This document shows positions 1 through 6,473 of a DNA stretch of 13,816 nucleotides, in pieces. The translations under genes and the position numbers were made by a program. Location: the NCBI GenBank assembly GCA_001304015.1, contig LJUY01000065.1, positions 1-13,816 of the forward strand, given 5' to 3'. The notes under the pieces are model-generated. The model was not told where the DNA came from, searched no databases, and saw only the letters and a program-made list of their open reading frames with translations. The DNA is from a candidate division Zixibacteria bacterium SM23_81. Its GTDB lineage: Bacteria; SM23-81. Positions within the stretch are counted from its first letter, which is position 1. Each line of letters opens with the position of its first letter.

Positions 1-731
1 ATCGACAGCCTGGAGAGCCGTCTGATGGCGCAGGTGGCAAAGGGCGCACCGTTGTCGGTGCGAATGATCCGGGGCAGGCCGAACTCACGAAAAAGCTGCT
101 TGAAGACGGCTTGGGTCCCCTTCAGGGACGGGCTGAGCAGCCCCTGGCAGCCCAGAATGTATCGGCTGAAGCCGTCGGCCACGGTCAGCGGATAACAGTA
201 CTGGCCGTTGCCGGTGCGAAACTGCCCTTTGAAATCGGCTGTCCAGATCTCGTTGGGGCTGTCATTGGGGTCTGGGGTTTTCCTGGATGGCCCAGTGGTC
301 TGCAACGGCGGCGGCGAGCAATGCAGCCCTCTCGCTTGAGGATGTCACAGACGGTGCTTCTTGCCGGCCAGGGCCAGTCCGGATGACGCTTCTTCAGAAT
401 CGCCAACAGCTTCTTGGCCCCCAGCGGGGATGATGTCGACGAGCCTCCAATATGGCAGCGACAAGAGACTCAGGCGTCTGGTGAGGGCAGCTCTGGGGTC
501 GTCGAGACCGATCCGCCAGACAGGCGTCTGGTGAGGGCAGCTCTGGGGTCGTCGAGACCGATCCGCCAGACCGGTCGGGCCCTCGGTCTGAAAACGAGCC
601 AGCCACTTGTAGCCGGTCTTTCGGCTAATGCCGAAACGTTCACAGAGCTCGGTCATGCTGAACAGCGCTCTGAGTTGATCTGCAACAAATAGGGTTCTCT
701 GGTCCATGGGTGAGCTCTCTTTCCAGGGCAT
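1..731 (-). pseudogene. IS481-family DDE transposase, frameshifted and cut by the window edge
   Basis: Read from an ATG at 731 with a good ribosome-binding site (AAGGAGGT, 738-745), the frame encodes an N-terminal helix-turn-helix (MTELCERFGISRKTGYKW) followed by GLADRSRRP, both typical of IS481 transposases. After that the protein is recoverable only by changing frame: at the 50-bp duplication (471-570), at a C-run near 418-422 where one base is missing (GAKKLLAILKKRHP resumes), and near 255-260 where another base is missing. Past that point the catalytic core reads WTADFKGQF (Asp codon 234-236) and RTDNGAPF (Asp codon 54-56), about 60 residues apart as expected for the first two acids of the DDE triad. 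The glutamate lies beyond the window. Three independent lesions make it a pseudogene rather than a programmed frameshift. Confidence 0.88.
471..570. repeat. Perfect 50-bp tandem duplication inside the transposase
   Basis: Bases 471-520 and 521-570 are identical, beginning CAGGCGTCTGGTGAGGGCAG. The unit is not a multiple of three, so it shifts the transposase frame; the peptide LADRSRRPQSCPHQTP is encoded twice in two different frames. The copies are identical, so the duplication looks recent. Confidence 0.97.
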
Positions 732-768
732 CGGGGCACCTCCTTGAGTACCCGCAATGTCCTCAAAC

Positions 769-808
769 TGTCACCCATGTACCAAGACTAAAGTGTTACC
801 TATGTACC
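769..808. repeat. Paired 15-bp repeats at the IS end
   Basis: TGTCACCCATGTACC (769-783) and TGTTACCTATGTACC (794-808) differ at two positions and are spaced 25 bp start to start. They lie between the transposase start codon and the IS tip. Iterated sub-terminal motifs of this kind are usual transposase-binding sites; the role here is inferred from position. Confidence 0.7.
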
Positions 809-827
809 TGGACCATACCAAGTCACT

Positions 828-926
828 CTCTAACAAGCAAATTCAGTTGACGGCTGTTTAAAGTGTTTCTATTTGACTTAAAACCAGTACATCCTCCCGC
901 CGCAACTGATATGATGGCCGTTAGGG
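828..926 (+). repeat. attC-like integron recombination site 1
   Basis: The outer arms are CTCTAAC (828-834) and GTTAGGG (920-926). Each matches the integron core consensus RYYYAAC or GTTRRRY at six of seven positions, and the arms pair with each other with one G-T wobble. Inside, TCAGTTG-A-CGGC (843-854) pairs with GCCGCAACTGA (899-909) over 11 bp with a single extrahelical A at 850, the asymmetry that sets strand choice in attC sites. The terminal loop is about 44 nt. The spacers between outer and inner arms (8 and 10 nt) are longer than the usual 5-6, so this is the less canonical of the two sites. Confidence 0.6.
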
Positions 927-2000
927 TTCTCTGAGAACACAAAGACTAGAGAAACTGAAAATGTATGATCAACAATGTGTTAAGTTTCTGCGATGGTCTT
1001 TGCCCCAGCTGAACTATAAATGGCAAGGTTTTCGGAAGGTTCGCAGACAAGTATGTAGACGTTTGAAGCGAAGATTAGAAGAACTAAGTATTTCTAACAT
1101 ATCGGGATACAAGGATTATCTATCAAAAGACCAGAAGGAATGGGTAATCCTTGATTCGCTATTGTATATCAGCATTTCTCGATTCTATCGGGACCGTGAG
1201 ATTTTTGACTTGCTGAAGAACGAAATATTGCTCTTGCTGGCACAAAGGGCGTTAGAGGAAGACAGAGAAGTGAGATGTTGGAGCGCGGGTTGTTGCTCAG
1301 GGGAAGAAGCCTATTCATTGCAAATTATGTGGATTCAGGCAATCTTACCGCGATTGAAATCACAATTGCGCTTACACGTGATCGCGTCAGACAAAACCTC
1401 TTCTCTGCTGGAACGTGCCAAGAAGGGGATATATCCAGAAGGGAGTGTTAGAGATTTGCCACAGGAGTTCATACAGGCAGCATTCTTGAAGACTGACAAT
1501 GGTTATGAGATAAAGAACTATCTTAAGACGGATATTGAGTTTATAGAACAAGATATTCGTCATCAATGTCCAGAGGGAATATTTGATCTGATTCTCTGTC
1601 GCAACTTGGCATTTACATACTTCGAGGAAGATCTGCAAAGAGCAATTATAGGAGAAGTTATTGAAAAGTTGGAACCCAATGGATTCTTTATTGTGGGATC
1701 CCAAGAATCGATTCCAAGTGGTATACCGCATCTTAGTCCATATTGGAAAAGAAGTATTTACCGAAAGATAGAGTAGGAAAGCTGTAATTAGCAGAAAGGT
1801 ATCAGAGTTTGTGTAAACAGTGCTTAATCAATGGTAATGCATGAATGTCTCGGGGTATATCGTTTTTGCTGCAATCAACAACAGTGCCTGACAAGTCGCC
1901 TAACCCGAAGAAACCGCATTTCCCTTCGTGATAACGCTTGAATATCAGAGCACGTTTTCCTGAGTACCTCCTGTTAGGATTGTCTGGGTGGTTCCACGGG
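921..2000 (+). mobile_element. Putative integron gene cassette carrying a CheR-like methyltransferase
   Basis: The predicted cassette runs from the crossover in G^TTAGGG (site 1) to the crossover in G^TTAGCT (site 2), 1080 bp. It holds one gene in the cassette-typical orientation, starting 40 bp after the left crossover and followed by an attC-like site. An internal test fits: when a cassette circularises, its first six bases complete its own attC. Here G plus TTAGGG gives GTTAGG, the exact complement of CCTAAC in this cassette's left arm, whereas the linear neighbour (GTTAGC) pairs less well. No integrase or attI is in the window, so this may belong to a cluster of attC sites lacking an integrase. 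Confidence 0.55.
961..1776 (+). CDS. Orphan CheR-type S-adenosylmethionine-dependent methyltransferase
   Basis: The product is 271 residues, close to the usual CheR length. The N-terminal helical domain has the basic run KVRRQVCRRLKRRLEEL. It is followed by ISRFYRDREIF (counterpart of the CheR T-x-FFRD-x-x-x-F motif), the SAM-binding loop CWSAGCCSGEEAYSLQ, IASDKTSSLLERAKKGIYP with its acidic ribose-contacting residue, and DLILCRNLAFTYF. All catalytic-domain motifs are present, so the fold and SAM binding are secure. Classical CheR methylates glutamates on chemoreceptors; here no chemotaxis gene is near and no CheB or receptor is present, so the substrate is unknown. Stand-alone proteins with the CRNLAFTYF signature form their own subgroup of the family. 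Base composition is richer in A+T than the genes to the right. The ribosome-binding site before the ATG is weak. Two attC-like sites flank the gene, suggesting delivery as an integron cassette. Confidence 0.85.
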   Translation: MYDQQCVKFLRWSLPQLNYKWQGFRKVRRQVCRRLKRRLEELSISNISGYKDYLSKDQKEWVILDSLLYISISRFYRDREIFDLLKNEILLLLAQRALEEDREVRCWSAGCCSGEEAYSLQIMWIQAILPRLKSQLRLHVIASDKTSSLLERAKKGIYPEGSVRDLPQEFIQAAFLKTDNGYEIKNYLKTDIEFIEQDIRHQCPEGIFDLILCRNLAFTYFEEDLQRAIIGEVIEKLEPNGFFIVGSQESIPSGIPHLSPYWKRSIYRKIE

Positions 2001-2006
2001 TTAGCT
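1898..2006 (+). repeat. attC-like integron recombination site 2 (near-canonical geometry)
   Basis: Outer arms: GCCTAAC (1898-1904, perfect RYYYAAC) and GTTAGCT (2000-2006, six of seven to GTTRRRY). Then 5-nt spacers on both sides (1905-1909 and 1995-1999). Inner arms: GAAACCGC (1910-1917, 8 nt) and GTGGTTC (1988-1994, 7 nt), which pair with one extrahelical A (1913) and one G-T wobble. The central loop is 70 nt. The 7-5-8 / 7-5-7 layout with one bulged base on the left inner arm is the standard attC architecture. Part of each spacer (CCG/CGG) could also pair, giving an uninterrupted 8-bp outer stem CTAACCCG/CGGGTTAG. Confidence 0.65.
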
Positions 2007-2083
2007 CCAGAACGTTATGTGGCTTTTGACAGCATGGAGTATCTGCAAACCGTATCGTCAATATGCAGGTATAACTCAAAGAA

Positions 2084-2090
2084 AAGGAGG
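2084..2090 (+). promoter_or_regulatory. Strong Shine-Dalgarno deciding the lyase start
   Basis: AAGGAGG lies six bases before ATG 2097 and fixes the start there instead of at the upstream in-frame ATG 1938, which has no such site. Confidence 0.85.
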
Positions 2091-2096
2091 AAAAAA

Positions 2097-3542
2097 ATGA
2101 ACGTAAGGCTATCTACAGGGAAAGAAATACCCATGGAAATGCACAAAGTAAGGATTGTGCAGAAAACCAGTTTAGTGCCGGTTGAAGAAAGGCTCAGGGC
2201 TATAGAAGAAGGTGGCTACAACACTTTTTCACTCAAAACCAAAGACATATTTATTGATATGTTAACCGACAGCGGAACAAATGCCATGAGCGACAATCAA
2301 CTGGCAGCGATGATGGTTTCCGATGATGCATATGCTGGCAGCGAAAGCTTCTACAAATTAGCCCAAGCGATAGAAGATGTCTTAGGCTTCAAGTATGTTT
2401 TGCCCACGCACCAGGGAAGGGCGGCTGAGCATCTTATAGCCAAGGTTTTCATCAAGCCAGGTGACATCATCCCCATGAACTATCATTTTACCACCACGAA
2501 AGCACACATTGAGCTTATTGGCGGACAGGTTCTGGAAATTTTCGCGGATGAAGCTCTCAATACGCAGAGCAAGCATCCCTTCAAGGGGAATTTAGATATC
2601 CAAAAGCTGAAGGATACTATCAAAAAGTATGGGGTGGATAAGATACCGTTTGTAAGGATGGAGGCAACTACAAATCTGCTCGGCGGTCAACCATTTTCGA
2701 TGGAAAATTTGAAAGAGGTGAAACGGATCTGTTCACAGCATAAGATTCCATTGGTGCTCGATGGAAGTCTGATCGCTGAGAATGCCTACTTCATAAAGCT
2801 TAGAGAAAAAGGATACCAAAATAAAACCATCAAAGCGATCATCAAGGAGATTATGGGCTTTGCTGATCTGTTCTACCTAAGCGGCAGGAAAAGCAGTTGT
2901 GTAAGAGGAGGATTTATCGCTACGAACAAGAAAGTCTTTTATGAGCAGATAAAACCCTGGCTTCCGGTTTACGAAGGTTTCCTCACATATGGCGGGATGT
3001 CCAGCAAGGAGATTGAGGCTATGGCTGTGGGGATTAGGGAGATGACGGACATCAATGTGGCTGGCAGTGCTGCGGAACAGGTGAAATATTTTGCCGAAAG
3101 GCTCATCGAAAGAAAAATTCCAGTAGTCACTCCGTCGGGTGGACTGGCTTGTCACGTCGATGCCATGATGTTCTTACCCCATGTTCCCCAATCCGAATAT
3201 CCAGCCGGGGCTCTGGCTGCAGCCATTTACATAGCCTCTGGGGTGAGGAGCATGGAAAGAGGCACCATTTCCATGGACCGAGATGAAGAGGGGAATGAGG
3301 TGTTTTCAGATTTGGAATTAGCTCGGCTTGCAGTTCCAAGAAGGGTTTATACTATAGCTCACTTCGAATATGTGGCTGACAGGATACATTGGCTACACCG
3401 ACACCGGGATTTGGTGAAAGGATTAAGATTTGTTGAGGAACCACCCGTGCTTAGATTCTTCTTTGGAAAGTTAGAGCCTATAGATAATTGGGGATCAAAG
3501 TTGGGTGAAGTCTTCAAAAAGGAAGTTGGCGCTCACTGGTAG
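2097..3542 (+). CDS. Tyrosine phenol-lyase / tryptophanase family beta-eliminating lyase
   Basis: This 481-residue PLP enzyme would cleave an aromatic amino acid to pyruvate, ammonia and the free aromatic (phenol from tyrosine or indole from tryptophan). It matches the family along its length: YNTF near the N terminus, LTDSGTNAMSD, DDAYAGSESFY (the catalytic-site tyrosine), PTHQGRAAEH, FTTTKAH, NLLGGQP, the PLP aspartate at about D222, the PLP lysine at K265 in SGRKSS, PVYEGF, and GVRSMERG. LRFFFGKL near the C terminus has Phe where tryptophanases have His, and RRVYTIAHFEYVADRI also resembles tyrosine phenol-lyase, so that substrate is favoured. Oddity: the Arg that follows the PLP aspartate in characterised enzymes (Arg217 in Citrobacter TPL) is Leu225 here. 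The start was chosen for AAGGAGG at 2084-2090, six bases upstream; the frame stays open to 1938 but that extension overlaps the attC-like site and lacks family similarity. Confidence 0.88.
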   Translation: MNVRLSTGKEIPMEMHKVRIVQKTSLVPVEERLRAIEEGGYNTFSLKTKDIFIDMLTDSGTNAMSDNQLAAMMVSDDAYAGSESFYKLAQAIEDVLGFKYVLPTHQGRAAEHLIAKVFIKPGDIIPMNYHFTTTKAHIELIGGQVLEIFADEALNTQSKHPFKGNLDIQKLKDTIKKYGVDKIPFVRMEATTNLLGGQPFSMENLKEVKRICSQHKIPLVLDGSLIAENAYFIKLREKGYQNKTIKAIIKEIMGFADLFYLSGRKSSCVRGGFIATNKKVFYEQIKPWLPVYEGFLTYGGMSSKEIEAMAVGIREMTDINVAGSAAEQVKYFAERLIERKIPVVTPSGGLACHVDAMMFLPHVPQSEYPAGALAAAIYIASGVRSMERGTISMDRDEEGNEVFSDLELARLAVPRRVYTIAHFEYVADRIHWLHRHRDLVKGLRFVEEPPVLRFFFGKLEPIDNWGSKLGEVFKKEVGAHW

Positions 3543-3927
3543 AATGGCTTCGACTTGAGTTTGACATTGAAGGACAGGACCTCGGAATAGAAACGCAGGT
3601 TAATCATGCCTGGTCAAGCTACACGTTCATTGAACCAAAAACAAGGTCTATTCTCCTGGCAGAGACCAGCACGTTGGTGAGACAAATTCATGACCGAGGG
3701 AGGAAAGAACAGGGGTTGAAATCGCCAAGCCGTCTTTAAAGAATCTGCGAATGCATATTGAGGATAATCCACAGACATTCTTAAGTTTCTTTAGAGTTTA
3801 TTTCGAAACAAATTCGTGACAAATCTGCGGCCGCAATTTATATCTAGCTTGGTACTAAATAGTAACTCCAACAGATCATGGGCTTATTAAGACGCCGTTC
3901 CCTTAGTTAACACTCCACCCATAGCAA
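3543..3927. other. Spacer after the lyase gene, no gene seen
   Basis: About 385 bp between the lyase stop and the terminator of the convergent por operon. I see no convincing ORF, tRNA, third attC-like site or plus-strand terminator. It is A+T-rich, like the region to its left. Confidence 0.6.
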
Positions 3928-3955
3928 AATAGCCCGACCTCCTGGCCGGGCTATT
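3926..3955 (-). terminator. Rho-independent terminator of the porGDAB operon
   Basis: Perfect 9-bp arms AATAGCCCG (3928-3936) and CGGGCTATT (3947-3955) with a 10-nt loop. On the minus strand the stem runs into a T-rich stretch (ATTTTG). It lies just beyond the porB stop. Confidence 0.85.
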
Positions 3956-3981
3956 GTTCTCATCTCAATTGTACCTCTCTC

Positions 3982-4902
3982 CTATTTTTTCTTCTTCTTC
4001 CCCTTCTTTTCCTCAGTTTCTTCACACCCCTCTGCCATCTTCAGCAACCTTTCCCACTCCCAGTCCACGGTCCGCTGAATCTGTTTGATGTCCGCCTCAG
4101 TGAGATGGCGGAATCTGCCCTGAAGTTTTACATACTCCGTTACCGGCTTGGGCTTGGCCGGCTTGACGTTGATCTTGTAGTCCACGCCATTGAATATCTC
4201 ATACAGCGGGAAGACCTTGGTCTGTACAGCCAACCTGGCCAGCTTGACGCAGGTCTCTGGGGCGCTGCGCCATCCGGTGGGACAAGGAGCGAAAACGTGG
4301 ATGAACTTACAGCCCTGGGTATCCTTGGCCTTTTTGACCTTCTTGACCATATCCTCGGGATAGGCCACGGAGCAGGTGGCCACGTAGGGGATCCGATGAG
4401 CGGCCATGATGCCCACCATGTCCTTCTTGGGCGTTTCCTTGGGATGGTTCTCAGGCGTTGTGGTGGTCCAAGACAGTCGGGGGGTGGCCGAGCTGCGCTG
4501 AATGCCGGTGTTCATATAGGCCTCGTTGTCATAACAGATGTACATGATGTTATCGTTGCGCTCCGCCGCCCCGGAGAGGGCTTGAATCCCGATGTCGAAG
4601 GTGCCCCCATCACCAGCCCAGGCCACCACCTGGGTGTCCTTATCGCCCATCATCTCCAAGCCGGCCTCCATCCCCGAGGCCGCCGATGCGGCGGTCTCAA
4701 AGGCGGTGTGAAAGATGGGCACCTTGAGGGATGAGTAGGGAAAGGGACCATCGATCACCGACCAACAGCAGGCCGGGATGGAGAGGACCGTGTTTTGGCC
4801 CAGCGCCTTCAGGGCATAACGCATGGCCAGAGTGGCACCGCAGCCCTGACAGGCCAGATGGCCAGATTGCATCAGCTCCTGTTCCGGAATGGTTAGTTTC
4901 AT
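3982..4902 (-). CDS. porB: Pyruvate:ferredoxin oxidoreductase, beta subunit
   Basis: This 306-residue subunit binds thiamine diphosphate and the proximal [4Fe-4S] cluster of the cytoplasmic enzyme that converts pyruvate and CoA to acetyl-CoA, CO2 and reduced ferredoxin. The Fe-S ligands are visible as C18 and C21 (HLACQGCGA), C45 or C46 (ACCWS) and C207 (FAPCPTGW). The Mg-ThDP motif is AGDGGTFDIG (D98) with N126 and NTG at 131-133 in YDNEAYMNTGIQRSSATP, a near-invariant PorB signature. It overlaps the end of porA by four bases (ATGA, 4899-4902), implying translational coupling. The C terminus is an unusual acidic then lysine-rich tail (EETEEKKGKKKKK) of no known function. Related VOR/OGOR enzymes share the fold, but the motifs favour pyruvate. 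Confidence 0.95.
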   Translation of the reverse strand: MKLTIPEQELMQSGHLACQGCGATLAMRYALKALGQNTVLSIPACCWSVIDGPFPYSSLKVPIFHTAFETAASAASGMEAGLEMMGDKDTQVVAWAGDGGTFDIGIQALSGAAERNDNIMYICYDNEAYMNTGIQRSSATPRLSWTTTTPENHPKETPKKDMVGIMAAHRIPYVATCSVAYPEDMVKKVKKAKDTQGCKFIHVFAPCPTGWRSAPETCVKLARLAVQTKVFPLYEIFNGVDYKINVKPAKPKPVTEYVKLQGRFRHLTEADIKQIQRTVDWEWERLLKMAEGCEETEEKKGKKKKK

Positions 4903-6059
4903 GGCTTCAATCCTATCCAGATGATATCTTCTTCGGATCTATCTCTTTTCCCAGCGTCCTCGATAATCTCCGCGATGGTCTCTGGAGTCACATCTCTCCC
5001 CCCGAGCCCGGCGATATAGCCGAAAATCGGCGGCCGCCGGGGCTGGTTGTACATGGCTGCCTTCACTTCCTGGTAGAATATTCCGGAGTGTCCAAAGGAG
5101 ATATTGCGGTCGATAACCATCACCCGGTGGGCATTCTCGATGGCTTTTCGGATCTCCTGGAAGGGAAAAGGTCGAAAGACCCGCACTCTCACCAGACCGA
5201 TCTTTTCCCCCTTTGCCCGCAGCTCATCGACGACCGTCCGAGCCGTGCCCGCGACGGTGGCTGAGGCCACCAGGATGGTCTCGGCATCCTCGATCTGGTG
5301 GGTCTCGATGAGGCCATACTTACGGCCAAACAGCTTATCGAACTCCTCGTCGGCCTCCTTGATTAATCCCTCGGCCTCCCGCATGGATCGCTCAATCTTG
5401 TAACGCAGCTCATAATATCGGTCAGGACCAGTTAGATTGCCGAAGCTGTGGGGGTCTTTGGGATCGACTCGATAGGTGGCTTTGCGACGCGGCAGATACT
5501 TATCCACCAGCTCCTGGTCGGGCATATCCACCACTTCCGAGGTGTGGGAGAGCACGAAGGCATCCAGCACGATCATCGCCGGCAGAAGAACCCTCTCGTT
5601 CTCCGAAACCTTGAAGGCCTGAATCACCGTGTCCAGGACCTCCTGGTTCGACTCACAGTAGTATTGAATGAGACCGGTATCCCGTTGGGACAACGAATCG
5701 TTCTGATCGGTCCAGATGGTCCATGGAGGACCCATAGCCCTATTGATATTGCCCAAGACCACCGGCGTTCTGGCTCCCACTGCCCAGTGGAGCATCTCGT
5801 GCATGAGCGCCAGGCCTTGCGCCGAAGTGGCAGTGAACGTGCGCGCGCCTACTGCTGAAGCCCCGATGGATGCGGCCATGGCGGAATGCTCAGACTCTAC
5901 CTTGATAAACTTGGCATCCAGAAGCTTATCCGCACAGAGCTCTGAGAGGAAGCCCACCACCTCCGTCTGGGGCGTAATGGGATAAGCGGCTATTACCTGA
6001 GCCCGGGCCAGCATGGCTCCGTACGACAGGGCGTGATTGCCCATGACCACCTTTTTCAC
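4899..6059 (-). CDS. porA: Pyruvate:ferredoxin oxidoreductase, alpha subunit
   Basis: This 386-residue subunit supplies the domain contacting the ThDP pyrimidine and the CoA/pyruvate side of the active site. It begins KKVVMGNHALSYGAMLARA and contains AAYPITPQTEVV (about 24-35), KVESEHSAMAASIGASAVGAR, TATSAQGLALMHEMLHW and GPPWTIWTDQNDSLSQRDTG, all hallmark PorA segments; the C-terminal half ends in an FGHSGIFYQEV region. The start is a GTG (6057-6059) directly after the porD stop, with AAGGAGG inside the end of porD; a downstream ATG (M6) is the alternative but would remove conserved residues. The porD-porA junction has no gap, and the porA-porB junction overlaps by four bases, so the subunits are made from one message in fixed order. 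Confidence 0.95.
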   Translation of the reverse strand: MKKVVMGNHALSYGAMLARAQVIAAYPITPQTEVVGFLSELCADKLLDAKFIKVESEHSAMAASIGASAVGARTFTATSAQGLALMHEMLHWAVGARTPVVLGNINRAMGPPWTIWTDQNDSLSQRDTGLIQYYCESNQEVLDTVIQAFKVSENERVLLPAMIVLDAFVLSHTSEVVDMPDQELVDKYLPRRKATYRVDPKDPHSFGNLTGPDRYYELRYKIERSMREAEGLIKEADEEFDKLFGRKYGLIETHQIEDAETILVASATVAGTARTVVDELRAKGEKIGLVRVRVFRPFPFQEIRKAIENAHRVMVIDRNISFGHSGIFYQEVKAAMYNQPRRPPIFGYIAGLGGRDVTPETIAEIIEDAGKRDRSEEDIIWIGLKP

Positions 6060-6341
6060 TCACTCCTCCTTGACCACAGAAATGGCGTCCCTGGGGCACT
6101 CCTCAGCGCAGATGAGGCAGCCCTTGCAATAATCATAGTCGATGACTGGCTCTTCGTCCCTGATGAGGATGCAGGCATCCGGACAGAACTTCCAGCATAT
6201 CATACAGCGAGTGCATTTCTCATAATCTATAACCGGTCGCAGGTTGCGCCATGATCCGGTCTTGTTCCAATCCATCAAGCCCAAGGACATGGCCATGGCC
6301 GGCATGTCTTTCTCGCCTTTGATGTCAATTTTCTCAGTCAT
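6060..6341 (-). CDS. porD: Pyruvate:ferredoxin oxidoreductase, delta (ferredoxin) subunit
   Basis: A 93-residue 2[4Fe-4S] ferredoxin-type subunit that passes electrons from PorB towards external ferredoxin. The two clusters are ligated by C43-C46-C49 (CTRCMIC) with C53, and by C72-C75-C78 (CKGCLIC) with C82. The roughly 35-residue N-terminal extension (LGLMDWNKTGSWRNLRPVID) matches the PorD type that docks on the alpha/gamma subunits. GAGGA seven bases upstream supports the ATG. The stop abuts the porA GTG. A 132-bp repeat-bearing spacer separates it from porG, the only large gap in the operon. Confidence 0.94.
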   Translation of the reverse strand: MTEKIDIKGEKDMPAMAMSLGLMDWNKTGSWRNLRPVIDYEKCTRCMICWKFCPDACILIRDEEPVIDYDYCKGCLICAEECPRDAISVVKEE

Positions 6342-6400
6342 TTTTTATCCTCGAGGTGTTTCAAAGTGCATTTTGTAATCTAATAACCCGTTAATCGGTT

Positions 6401-6473
6401 ATCGTTGATCGTTGATCGTTGATCGCAAATGACAAAACCTAGGTTGTATTCTTGACGATTACCGATCAACGAT
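6401..6473. repeat. 7-bp tandem repeat with downstream inverted copy between porG and porD
   Basis: ATCGTTG is repeated three times and a partial fourth (6401-6425). CGATCAACGAT (6463-6473), directly abutting the porG stop, is the perfect 11-bp reverse complement of ATCGTTGATCG, which occurs in overlapping registers within the array. The transcript could form alternative hairpins between the porG stop and porD. No T-run follows, so it is not an obvious terminator. Confidence 0.85.

Larger units (their letters stand above)
1..815 (-). mobile_element. IS481-family insertion sequence, partial and degenerate
   Basis: The element's transposase remnant reads leftwards and runs off the window at base 1. 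Its visible end lies near base 815: on the minus strand the tip begins TGGTCCAGGTACATAGG, followed by two related 15-mers (769-783 and 794-808) of the sort a transposase binds. The outermost base is an estimate, since the other end and any target duplication lie outside the window. The tip sits only about 13 bp from the attC-like site at 828. The coding part carries three frame-destroying lesions, so this copy cannot move by itself. Confidence 0.75.

Noticed and set aside
471-570. Possible CRISPR-like repeat
   Set aside because: Only two abutting copies with no spacers, inside a transposase coding region; it is a tandem duplication.
873-915. Promoter for the CheR-like gene (TTGACT at 873, TATGAT at 910)
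   Set aside because: The spacing is 31 bp, far from the usual 17, and both boxes lie inside the attC-like site.
1886-2020. Alternative, wider attC pairing using GCCTGAC (1886) and GTTATGT (2014) as outer arms
   Set aside because: It needs a mismatch and wobbles and gives long spacers; the arms at 1898 and 2000 give canonical 5-nt spacers and a bulged A.
1938-2096. N-terminal extension of the lyase frame by 53 codons
   Set aside because: It overlaps the attC-like site, has no family similarity and no ribosome-binding site; ATG 2097 has a strong one.
3543-3980. A third attC-like site that would make the lyase a second cassette
   Set aside because: No pair of RYYYAAC and GTTRRRY arms with inner complementarity was found after the lyase gene.
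4105-5264. Long plus-strand open frames opposite porB and porA
   Set aside because: They are antisense shadows of conserved por genes with no recognisable domains.
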